Shown here one piece after another: positions 24,193 through 32,600 of a DNA stretch of 34,418 nt (the stretch's first letter is position 1; every line of letters begins with the position of its first letter). The position numbers and the translations under genes are program-made. Source of the stretch: Nostoc parmelioides FACHB-3921. Lineage in GTDB: Bacteria; Cyanobacteriota; Cyanobacteriia; Cyanobacteriales; Nostocaceae. Location of the stretch: the NCBI RefSeq assembly GCF_014696625.1, contig NZ_JACJQL010000062.1, positions 1 to 34,418 of the forward strand. The letters are read 5' to 3'. The notes under the pieces were generated by a model. It did no database searches. It saw only the letters and a list, made by a program, of their open reading frames with translations, and had not been told where the DNA came from.

Positions 24193-24216
24193 AGGTTTAG
24201 CAAATCTGCTAAACCT
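24193..24216 (+). terminator. Hairpin terminator after the XRE gene
   Basis: A perfect 10-bp stem, AGGTTTAGCA at 24193-24202 and TGCTAAACCT at 24207-24216, with a 4-nt loop, followed by a short T-run. It lies 93 bp after the stop. Confidence 0.65.
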
Positions 24217-24311
24217 TTGATATGAGGTTGTTTGAGCCTAAACCGTCAACTTCATTTGAGAGGCTTAATAGTCAAAGCAGGAAGAGTAGGTAGGGGTAAT
24301 GCAACGATTCA

Positions 24312-24341
24312 CGAAAAGTTTGGCGATCGCCAAACTTTTCG
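24312..24341. terminator. 30-bp perfect palindrome centred on HIP1, possible bidirectional terminator
   Basis: The palindrome runs from CGAAAAGTTTGGC to its complement with GCGATCGC (HIP1) in the centre. It sits between the convergent XRE gene and the recombinase gene. It may end transcription in both directions. Confidence 0.55.
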
Positions 24342-24388
24342 GTCTACTGAAAGTACTAATCTTCAGATCCATGTGCGCCAAATTTGTA

Positions 24389-26494
24389 TTAACTGCTAAG
24401 GAAATTCAATAGATGCTCTCGCTCAGCAGGGCTTAACTTCTGCAACTCTATTAACAGAGTTTGGAAACTCTGCTGTGTTTCCTGTTTTTGTGGAAGCACG
24501 GGTTCTGGCGTTTGCTCAAACAATAACTCATTGATTGCCTCCTCAATCGGCCGCCGTTTTTCTTCTGGAGTAGAGCGTTCATACATTTGGCGAAGGGTTT
24601 CGAGTGTATGCCCCATATAATGGGCAAGCGAGCGCAATTCGGCATCACTGAGTCTGACTTGAAAAGCCCAAGTCGCCCAAATATAGCGCATCGTATGCGG
24701 AGTAATTCGCTTACCTATCAATCGATGTGAGGTTGTGTGAAACGACCCGCCAAAAGAAGGCCCATCGGCATACGCACCAGTATCTGGTTCCACAAACACA
24801 TAACCCCAAGACCATTTAGTAGAATTTTGACTAGTCGGTAGGCAGCAAGCATCACCAGGATTGAATTCTGCTCGTCCATGAGTAACCCAGCGTCCGGGTT
24901 TACCTAATAATTCTGGTTGCCACCAATCATAGACCAACTTATTCTTATAACCCACCGGCATCCACCAGCCATACAAATAGCGTTCCAAGTAATCATAAAA
25001 ACTAGTTTCATCTGGACACTTACGGTTGGGAACTACGATTGATTGAGGTGCGTGCGATTTACGAGTTTTATAATTTTGGACATCTAAGACCCACACCCCT
25101 TCTGGATAGTGTTTTTTCTCATGCACATAAGTTTTGTATAAATAGTTATCCTTAATTGTCCCGTCCCAACGTTTTTCTCGTACCTCATTTTGTGGCAGAG
25201 GATGATACAAACCATCAGCAGGCACAGATTCTGGACGATTAATAGGACAACTCAAAGCAATTTTTAAAGTGCGATATTCTTGCTGTCGTCTTGCAGGTCT
25301 GTCTGCCAAAAAAGACCATTTCAAGTAATGTTGAATACTCTTGGCAATTACAAAACCCCGTCGCAATATGCCACGGCTGGTTCGGGGTCTGCATTCCTGC
25401 CGCAAGGGTTCGACAATCTTCGCTCTGATTACAGAGAGTGCTGTTTCGCCTTCTTTAGTGTCCGGCCACTTCTTTTCAAAATCCACTACCGACTGTCGAT
25501 TTCGAGTCCACTCGCTGATTTCCTTGCGAACTTTATCCAATTGATTGTTAATCAATTTAAACAGAGGTATCTGTGCGTAATCTGATTCTTCTTCCACTTC
25601 GCTAAGATAAAGAAATTTTCCCAGTGTTGCTAGCGCAGTCAGCTTATTTCGTATCGTCTGCGGACTCTTTGATAAGAGCGTTGATCGCAAAAACTGGAAA
25701 TAATCACACAACAAAGTAGAGAGACTTTGTTTATGCTGTTTCCAAAGTTTGGCTTGTTCTCTACTACTAAGATGCTCTAAATCTTCTTGGCTAATTAGAG
25801 GAAATAAATGTGTTAGCGAGAGTGACTCTAAGTTTATCGATGGTGTGCGGTATTGATAGCACCAGCCAAGCATCAGCCGTATCTCTTTGACATATTCATC
25901 AGCCGAAGATTCTGAAATCGGTTCAACTACTCGCAGTGGCCACTCTGGAGAAGTCAAATATCTGTAAAATTCATCCAATTTCTTCTGCAACGGAGCAGGA
26001 GTGTATTGCGGTTTGAGGGTGTATTTGGGATATTGCCGCCGTCGTTCAGTTAGGGGAGTGTTGGAAGTATCTCCGTAAGGATTTTTTATGACAGGACAAC
26101 ATTGGTCTTTTATCTTGCTCAGATGCACAGAGCGTTTAGGCCACCACTCTTGTTGTTCACTCCATTTTAAAAATTGGTTGATACGGTTGCCATAAATATT
26201 TCGTGTTGCAGTAGATACTTTTTGTACAGTAAACGCCTGCTGTAAAACTTGAAGAGCTTTCAACAACAACTTGACTTCTAAATTGTTCATAAACTCTAAC
26301 GCCGAAGTCGCGTCGGCGTTAGTCATTTTTCTTCCTGAACTTGTTCTCTTCCAACCAAATTCTGGTAAGAGGAAACGAAAGATGCCGGAACGAAGTTCGT
26401 TGAGAATTCGTTCTGCTTGCTCCTTTTTATAATCAGTTCTAATCTTTTCAGCATAAAGCTCAAGCACTTCTTGAAGACTGAGAGATTCTTGCAT
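24389..26494 (-). CDS. Large tyrosine recombinase/integrase
   Basis: A 701-residue protein, about twice the usual integrase length. The C-terminal catalytic block has RITPHTMRYIWATW (HxxR), LAHYMGHTLETLRQMYERST (GH and a candidate nucleophile Tyr). The central part has a possible beta-hairpin Lys (VQNYKTRKSHAPQSIVVPN). The usual first Arg (GLRxSE) is not obvious. The N-terminal 350 residues are helical, with core-binding features (STATRNIYGNRINQFLKWSE). The ATG at 26494 has GGAGG 8 bp upstream; the frame is open to 26521 with a TTG. It resembles the large recombinases on cyanobacterial plasmids and excision elements. Substrate site unknown. Confidence 0.8.
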   Translation of the reverse strand: MQESLSLQEVLELYAEKIRTDYKKEQAERILNELRSGIFRFLLPEFGWKRTSSGRKMTNADATSALEFMNNLEVKLLLKALQVLQQAFTVQKVSTATRNIYGNRINQFLKWSEQQEWWPKRSVHLSKIKDQCCPVIKNPYGDTSNTPLTERRRQYPKYTLKPQYTPAPLQKKLDEFYRYLTSPEWPLRVVEPISESSADEYVKEIRLMLGWCYQYRTPSINLESLSLTHLFPLISQEDLEHLSSREQAKLWKQHKQSLSTLLCDYFQFLRSTLLSKSPQTIRNKLTALATLGKFLYLSEVEEESDYAQIPLFKLINNQLDKVRKEISEWTRNRQSVVDFEKKWPDTKEGETALSVIRAKIVEPLRQECRPRTSRGILRRGFVIAKSIQHYLKWSFLADRPARRQQEYRTLKIALSCPINRPESVPADGLYHPLPQNEVREKRWDGTIKDNYLYKTYVHEKKHYPEGVWVLDVQNYKTRKSHAPQSIVVPNRKCPDETSFYDYLERYLYGWWMPVGYKNKLVYDWWQPELLGKPGRWVTHGRAEFNPGDACCLPTSQNSTKWSWGYVFVEPDTGAYADGPSFGGSFHTTSHRLIGKRITPHTMRYIWATWAFQVRLSDAELRSLAHYMGHTLETLRQMYERSTPEEKRRPIEEAINELLFEQTPEPVLPQKQETQQSFQTLLIELQKLSPAEREHLLNFLSS

Positions 26495-26914
26495 AATAAA
26501 TTCCTCCAACGATTCCGACAAGATTTGAAAAATTAATTGAGCTATTATTTAAAACCTCAAGCTTACCTCTAATGACATTTTCAGAATCATAAATTTTATC
26601 TTGCATTATTACTTTCTGTTGTTTATTTATTAGTAAATCATGTTTTTAGCGTTGAAGCCAATGAATTAAACCCTTACAAACGTAATTACTATTTCTAGGC
26701 TACTACCTTGTATTTGTAAGACTTTAGAGCGTTTATTTCGGTAATTATTTAATAAATAATTTGGAAATACACAATAAATAGAAGGTCTTAAATAAATCCT
26801 GAGCATAATCTGTGTAAGGTTTATTAGGGATTAGTAGTTGAGTCAAAATATGTCAATAAATCAAATTAGAAAAAATTAGCTATGATTTAGTAGCTAAGTG
26901 ACTGAATTTGAAGG
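26495..26914. other. AT-rich noncoding region upstream of the large recombinase
   Basis: No ORF stands out. Inverted 8-mers CTTACAAA (26673-26680) and TTTGTAAG (26713-26720) flank 32 bp, and an AT palindrome ATTATTTAATAAATAAT lies near 26743-26759. These could be recombinase-binding or regulatory sites. Confidence 0.4.
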
Positions 26915-27199
26915 TCAAGAGGAGGTAGTGTCTGATTGATTATCAGTTTTTACCTTAGATATTGTCAGCAAATTGCGACCAATTCTTTCTATAAGTTCGC
27001 TTTTAGAAATACACAATTTTTCACTAATTTTAGCCAAACCAGAGTTAGCTGTTGGGGTGATACTAAATGAAACTATTTTTTTTAATTCGTCATAGATTTC
27101 TGGTTGATTTCGCATAGATTTAACCCCCTTGCGAATTGGTTTTTTTTCATTTAATTTACGCTGTCTAACATGATTGCTTCGGTTGTTTTTGTTTTTCAT
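26915..27199 (-). CDS. Small RHH-like DNA-binding protein
   Basis: A 94-residue protein with a very basic N-terminus (KNKNNRSNHVRQRKLNEKKP) followed by IVSFSITPTANSGLAKISEK and LCISKSELIERIGRNLL. A strand followed by two helices with LSKSE-like turn suggests a ribbon-helix-helix fold. The start ATG is at 27199; the Val-Lys-Ser-Met around residue 26-29 offers a later start. No partner gene is adjacent. Confidence 0.6.
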   Translation of the reverse strand: MKNKNNRSNHVRQRKLNEKKPIRKGVKSMRNQPEIYDELKKIVSFSITPTANSGLAKISEKLCISKSELIERIGRNLLTISKVKTDNQSDTTSS

Positions 27200-27518
27200 T
27201 ATTCAGTATTAATTGGTTGGTTTTTATTTAAAATAATCACACATTAGGCAAATGCTATATGTATATTAGCTAGTTTTATCATTGATAATCTTGATACTTT
27301 TATATTTTTAAAATGTCAAATTACTATGTTGAATGGCACGGAATTTACCCTTTTTGATGGATTATTTTTTGAGTTAAAATATCCGAAAGTCTTGTCAAAA
27401 CAGAGAAAAATCACTTTCGGTTAATCTAGATGTCATAAATATTTATCACAAGTATTTATGACGGACAAGGTTGAAGTAGATTTGACATAATTGCCTACGT
27501 TTTTGTTAATAACAAAAA
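27200..27518. other. Noncoding AT-rich gap
   Basis: About 320 bp without a convincing gene. Two direct copies of CATAAATATT/CAAGTATTTATGAC-like sequence lie near 27434-27463. Nothing else was recognised. Confidence 0.3.
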
Positions 27519-27540
27519 AAGCCGGGGAACTCCCCGGCTT
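27519..27540 (-). terminator. Strong GC-rich terminator on the minus strand
   Basis: A 10-bp perfect stem AAGCCGGGGA/TCCCCGGCTT with a 2-nt loop. The A-run at 27514-27520 becomes the U-tract on the minus strand, so it ends transcripts coming from the XRE gene at 27835-28074. Confidence 0.8.
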
Positions 27541-27732
27541 GGGTTGAATTAAATTTTTCTCTGGGTTCATTTTTGGTTATTTACCCTATGATTAATTCTA
27601 TTTTCTTTAGAAGTATTTGAAATGTCAAGACTAAATTTAAAAATTTTAGTTGACTATATTTATTAATAATTATTCCTATAGCAAGGCTTTAGTAATTGAT
27701 GAAAATCTTCCCGACAATTACTAATAGCAATA

Positions 27733-27762
27733 AAGCCCCCACGGGTAACGCCGTAGGGGCTT
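27733..27762 (-). terminator. Second hairpin after the minus-strand XRE gene
   Basis: A 12-bp stem with one C-A mismatch, AAGCCCCCACGG and CCGTAGGGGCTT, with loop GTAACG. It lies 70 bp after the XRE stop, with a modest U-tract on the minus strand. Confidence 0.6.
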
Positions 27763-27834
27763 GCATTTTGATTTGCTTGCATTTTAGCATTGAAAATTTC
27801 TAGATGCCAATCAACCTTTTGAACTGGCTCAAGC

Positions 27835-28074
27835 TCAATCCACTACAGAGACTAGCTTGCTATCGTTATCATCTGGCTCGTATTGCAAAAGCTCCCCTGG
27901 TTGACAATTTAATGCCTTACAAATACCGTTTAACCTCTCTGGGGCTAATCTGGGCATGGAGTCAACCTTGCGAAGTCTGTAAACTGAATTCTCAGTTATC
28001 CCTAGCATCTGGGCTAAGTCTTTATTCTTAAGTCTTTTTCTTGCCATCACTTCATTTAATTTCCAGCAAATCAC
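27835..28074 (-). CDS. Short XRE-family regulator
   Basis: A 79-residue Cro/C1-type protein: ICWKLNEVMARKRLKNKDLA, then QMLGITENSVYRLRKVDSMP and LNGICKALNCQPGELLQYEP. This is nearly a bare HTH domain. The GTG start at 28074 fits the family (RWKLNEVMAR starts are common); ATG 28047 is the alternative. Inverted repeats at 28105-28228 lie directly upstream and are its likely operators. Confidence 0.87.
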   Translation of the reverse strand: MICWKLNEVMARKRLKNKDLAQMLGITENSVYRLRKVDSMPRLAPERLNGICKALNCQPGELLQYEPDDNDSKLVSVVD

Positions 28075-28104
28075 TTTATCTATAGGCAGATAACTACATA
28101 CCTA

Positions 28105-28228
28105 GTTTAGTCGTTGCTAAACGTTGATTTCTCTACTTGTCGCATTTTACGTGCTTTGTAGATTAATAATCTTTAAAATGTTATTAATCTACGCTTGACG
28201 CAATAGTGCGTGTCACGTAGATTAATAA
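28105..28228. repeat. Cluster of inverted and direct repeats
   Basis: GTAGATTAATAA at 28158-28169 and 28217-28228, with the inverted copy TTATTAATCTAC at 28181-28192. A second inverted repeat, GTTTAG-N6-CTAAAC, is at 28105-28122. They lie between divergent genes and are either operators or a replication/recombination site. Confidence 0.65.
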
Positions 28229-28238
28229 ATATCAAAAG

Positions 28239-28280
28239 CAAAGGCGATCGCCCTCCGGGAAGAGTCTGCGATCGCCTTTG
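28239..28280. other. Stem-loop with a HIP1 octamer in each arm
   Basis: Perfect 13-bp arms, CAAAGGCGATCGC at 28239-28251 and GCGATCGCCTTTG at 28268-28280, with a 16-nt loop. It ends 26 bp before the ATG at 28307 and could be a leader structure or a mobile hairpin. Confidence 0.6.
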
Positions 28281-28306
28281 TGAAACCCCATAACGAGGTC
28301 ATTCAC

Positions 28307-28609
28307 ATGATTACACAAGAAGTATTTGACAACCAAACTTTGATTGAATCAGAGTTTGAGGACTATATTGACCAGCTAGTTGATGTACGAACGGTAGAAA
28401 TTGAAGTTGATTCAGTAATGGATGTATTTGGAGAACTATATCGAGTTTGGTATAGCTACCAATTGCTGGGAACTTTTTACCAAAATCTTGATGGTAAATG
28501 GGTAGCACAACCTTGTAATACAAATGAAAGACCCCGTTGTGACACTCCTGAATTGGCGCAGCTTTTCATTGTTGCTGTCAACGGTTTGCTTGTAGCGGAT
28601 GCAGCGTAA
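28307..28609 (+). CDS. Conserved-looking small protein of unknown function
   Basis: A 100-residue acidic protein: ITQEVFDNQTLIESEFEDYI at the start, a central FGELYRVWYSYQLLGTFYQN and a helical end. I do not recognise a family. The ATG at 28307 is preceded by GAGG with suitable spacing; the frame is open from GTG 28280, which lies in the hairpin. A terminator follows at 28640. No partner gene is adjacent. Confidence 0.7.
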   Translation: MITQEVFDNQTLIESEFEDYIDQLVDVRTVEIEVDSVMDVFGELYRVWYSYQLLGTFYQNLDGKWVAQPCNTNERPRCDTPELAQLFIVAVNGLLVADAA

Positions 28610-28639
28610 ATATTGACAGAAATTGTATTTCCCTCACCT

Positions 28640-28665
28640 AGAGATGTGATATTAATCACATCTCT
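28640..28665 (+). terminator. Terminator after the small acidic protein gene
   Basis: An 11-bp perfect stem AGAGATGTGAT/ATCACATCTCT, loop ATTA, followed by TTCTTGTTT. Lies 31 bp after the stop. Confidence 0.8.
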
Positions 28666-28768
28666 TTCTTGTTTGGATCTAGATTGTCAAACTTTAGTAT
28701 TGAGCTTACTTGTATTGAACCTATACTACCCCTTCATCCGCATCGACCTAACGCAACACCAATAGGAT

Positions 28769-28792
28769 AAGGCGATCTCATTGGATCGCCTT
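28769..28792. terminator. Hairpin terminator AAGGCGATC/GATCGCCTT
   Basis: A 9-bp stem with loop TCATTG, followed by TGTGTTTT on the plus strand. It also lies 42 bp from the minus-strand stop at 28834 and could serve that side. Confidence 0.6.
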
Positions 28793-28833
28793 TGTGTTTT
28801 AATTAATTAAAAAGCAAATGGTGTACAGTCTTG

Positions 28834-29148
28834 CTAGAGCAGTATTTTGAATACTGCAATTAATAAGGAGACTATTGCTGCAATGGCTCCCAGTATTGGT
28901 TGCCAAAACTTACATTGCTGGCGAAATCTCAAAAGTAAAGGTTTCTCATAGGTAATACTTGATGCTGTATGAGTATCTGGATTTACATTAGGTCTAGATT
29001 CTGACTCATCATGAGATTGAATAGAAATAATTGATTGAGCTTTATTGTCCATATCGTTTTTTTCTGTATTTTGAGTTAGCAAGCTAGTTTGGGAGCTTGA
29101 GAAACATCCAGGTTGGCTTTGCTTATTCTTGTAATCGTCATCTGTCAT
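28834..29148 (-). CDS. Small protein with a C-terminal membrane anchor
   Basis: A 104-residue protein with a polar, Ser/Asn/Gln-rich N-terminal part and a single hydrophobic C-terminal helix, WQPILGAIAAIVSLLIAVFK, ending in a tail-anchor. The ATG at 29148 is chosen; a TTG at 29238 would overlap the neighbouring gene. No family recognised. It lies directly downstream of another small membrane protein and both are divergent from the NACHT gene. Confidence 0.5.
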   Translation of the reverse strand: MTDDDYKNKQSQPGCFSSSQTSLLTQNTEKNDMDNKAQSIISIQSHDESESRPNVNPDTHTASSITYEKPLLLRFRQQCKFWQPILGAIAAIVSLLIAVFKILL

Positions 29149-29194
29149 AAAGTGTGACCATGTTGGATTTGAGCGAACAAGTGGGATATTGAGA

Positions 29195-29434
29195 TTAGCG
29201 AGATTTAAGAGTTCTAATGAATCCAGCGAGCGCACCAATTACGATTGCAATACTTAGGGAGATCGCAAAGGGACTATAAGGGTTTTGCAGCAATACAGGT
29301 GTAATATCAACTTGGTATGTAGCATTGCCAGAGCCAATTACTGGGATAGCTTGCGGTAACTTCTCATTAAGTCCTTGGGCTACCTTTATCGCTTGCAGGG
29401 TGAGGTTCTGTTGGTTTTGGTTAATCTTTGTCAT
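29195..29434 (-). CDS. Small single-TM protein upstream of the NACHT gene
   Basis: A 79-residue protein with one transmembrane helix near residues 50-72 (PFAISLSIAIVIGALAGFIR) and a basic tail. The ATG at 29434 has a good GGAG at 29446-29449. It could be a membrane partner of a defence protein or a holin-like toxin; sequence alone does not say. Transcribed away from the NACHT gene, with the direct repeats at 29496-29550 between them. Confidence 0.68.
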   Translation of the reverse strand: MTKINQNQQNLTLQAIKVAQGLNEKLPQAIPVIGSGNATYQVDITPVLLQNPYSPFAISLSIAIVIGALAGFIRTLKSR

Positions 29435-29495
29435 GGCTATCACTCCTTTTTGGTTATGAAATCAAGTTACCTGGAGTAATAAGCACGACACTGGA

Positions 29496-29550
29496 CATTT
29501 AGGGGCAGAATATTAGGGCAAATCGGGGCATTTAAGGACAGAATATAGGG
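29496..29550. promoter_or_regulatory. Two 22-bp direct repeats in the divergent promoter region
   Basis: CATTTAGGGGCAGAATATTA at 29496-29515 and CATTTAAGGACAGAATATAG at 29529-29548, 33 bp apart (about three helical turns). They lie between the TM gene and the NACHT gene and may be operators for the N-terminal XRE domain of the NACHT protein. Confidence 0.6.
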
Positions 29551-29637
29551 ATATGGATAATTAGCCTTTTCTGACCTTCATAAAATCAACCAATCTTGTA
29601 AAGTAGAAATATTCTTAACTGTACAAACACATCAAAT

Positions 29638-32600
29638 ATGGGGGTACCACGGAAACGTAGTAGTGTTCAAATCCATGAACAGGGAATAAAAAAACTTTCT
29701 AATGCAAAAGACACGAAACGTTTGACTTATAAAGAAATTGCAATCGCAGCGAATGTAGATGAAAGAACTGTTAAACGTTTTTTTAGTGGTGAAGGTGTTA
29801 GTAAAGGTATAGCAATCGCCATCGCCAAAGCCTTAGATTTAGAACTAACAGACTTAATCGATGTAAAACCGACGACTCCGCCACCTGAAACAACAGCTAC
29901 TCTCATCAACTGGCGCGAAGTATGTAGCACAATGCTAGAACCGCAGCGCCGGATAACCAGCAATCTTCTGATGCAAGATGAATCTGCCAAAAAAGAAAGA
30001 AAGCAGGTTTATGTTCCCCTAGCACTGGTGCAGAAGACAAAAACAGATAAACGCGAAAATGACGACTTTTCCTCGGAGGAGGGAACACGTCTTTATGAAC
30101 CGGAATATGAAACCCAGCAGCGATTTGAGCATGAAGCTTTCTTAACTCAAATTCTAGAACGCGGTGAAGGTAAAACTAAAGGTAAGCAGATAGCAGTAAT
30201 TGGAGAACCGGGTGCAGGGAAGACAACGCTGCTGCAAGCGATCGCTTTTTGGGTATTAGAGAAAGACTTAGGTTTACCAGTCTGGATATCTCTGGCAGAC
30301 TTGGGACGAAATGGAAGTTTAATGGATATTCAAACATATATATCTAATAGTTGGCTTGAGCAAGCAATTCCCCCAACACAGTTGACTCAAAAAATACGGG
30401 ATGACTTTACAAACCAAATTCAGCAGGGGCGAGTTTGGCTGCTATTGGATGGGGTGGATGAAATATCTGGAGGGGAAGCGTCTCAGCAACCATTAGAAGA
30501 AATTGCTCGTCAGTTAACTGGATGGCTAGCGCGTTCATCGCGGTTGGTGTTAACCTGTCGGTTGAATGTTTGGCAAGCAGATCGTAACGCACTAGAAAGT
30601 TTTGAAACTTATCGCCTACTTGACTTTGACTATCCCCAACAGGTGCATCAGTTTATCGATAATTGGTTTGTGGAAGAGATTGAAAAAGGAGAACGGTTAA
30701 AGACAGAATTAGACTCATCTCAACGAGTGCGTTTGCAGGACATGGTGCAAACTCCTCTGCGTTTGGCACTGTTGTCTAGTATTTGGCAAAGTGAAGAGGG
30801 AGATTTACCAGAGACAAAGGCGGGACTGTACCATCAGTGTGTGCAACAATTCTACAAATGGAAACAAAACCGTTTCCCCACCAGCATCCAAGAGCAAAGA
30901 AATTTAAATCAATCATTGGGACGTTTAGCTCTACGGGATATCAACGAGGGGGGTTCACGGTTCCGGTTGCGAGAAACTTTTATTATTGAAGAATTAGGCT
31001 ATCCAGATGATGAAACTTCGCTGTTTTACAAAGCATTAAAACTCGGTTGGTTGAATCATGTAGGAATTGCGGCTGAATCTCCCAGCAAAGAAAAAGTTTA
31101 TGCCTTTTACCATGCCACCTTTGAGGAATATTTTGCTGCATTAGCTGTTAAAGATTGGAACTATTTTCTAAATCACGTTCCTGAGAACCCAGAAAAAGGA
31201 ACTTATCGCATATTTGAACCACAGTGGAAAGAGGTAATCTTGCTGTGGTTGGGGCGAGGGGATATAAAAGAGGAACAGAAGGAAGAATTTATTAAAGCAT
31301 TGGTAGAGTTTGACGATGGGTGCAATACTCATAGTCAAATTCCTAACTGGAAGGGATTTTATGAATATCGAGCCTATTTTCTAGCCGCAGCTGGGATTGC
31401 CGAGTTTAAAGATTGCAATTTGGCAGACACAATCGTGAAGCAAATTGTTAAATGGAGCTTTGGTTATTTCGATATTCAAAAACAGGACTGGCAGAGATTT
31501 GACCAACAGATAGAAAAAATTGCTAGGGTTGTACTGATAGAGACGGAGCGCAAAAAAGTTATCATTGTATTATTAGAGTTAATTCATAATTCTAAAGATA
31601 AATCTATCCTTTGGGAAGCGGCAGCTATTTTAGGTGAAATAGCCCCAAATAACCCTACCGTTATCGCTGAATTATTAGAGTTAATTCGTGATTCTCAAGA
31701 TGAACCAACCCTTTGGAAAGCGGCAGCTATTTTAGGTAAAAGAACCCCAACTAACCCTACCGTTATCATTTTATTATTAGAGTTAATTCATGATTATAAA
31801 GATGAATACAATATTTTGGAAAAGGTAGGTTTTTTAGATAAAATAGCCCCAAATCATCCTATTGCTATCACTGCATTAGAGGAGTTAATTCGTGATTCTC
31901 AAGATGAATCAACCCTTTGGAAAGCGGCAGCTATTTTAGGTGAAATAGCCCCAACTAACCCTACCGTTATCACTGTGTTGTTAGAGTTAATTCGTGATTC
32001 TCAAGATAAATATATCCTTTTGAAAGCGGCAGATATACTAAAAGAAATAGCCCTAAATAACCCTATTGCTATTACTGCATTAGAGGAGTTAATTCGTGAT
32101 TCTAAAAATAAATCAACCCTTTGGAAAGCGGTAGATATTTTAGGTGAAATAGCCCCAAATCATCCTACTGCTATCACTGCATTAGAGGAGTTAATTAATG
32201 ATTCTCAAGATGAATATACCCTTTGGAAAGCGGCAGAGAGTTTAGGTAAAATAGCCCCAAATCATCCTACTGCTATCACTGTATTATTAGAGATAATTCG
32301 TAATCTTAAAAATGAAGTTGCCCTTCGGATGGCAACAGAGAGTTTAGTTAAAATAGCCCCAAATCATCCTACTGCTGTCAATGTATTAGAAAATTTAATT
32401 CGTAATTCTAAATATGAATTTAACCGTATTCAAGCGGCAGAAATTTTAGTTAAAATAGCTCCAAACAATCCTATTATTATCAATGTATTAGAAAATTTAA
32501 TTCGTAATTCTAAAGATGAATATACCCATATTCAAGCGGCAAAGGTTTTAGGTGAAATAGCGCCAGATAACTCTACTGTTATCACTGCATTATTAGAGTT

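Noticed and set aside
25280..25585. Plus-strand 101-codon ORF
   Set aside because: Lies wholly inside the large recombinase gene in antisense and shows no domain.
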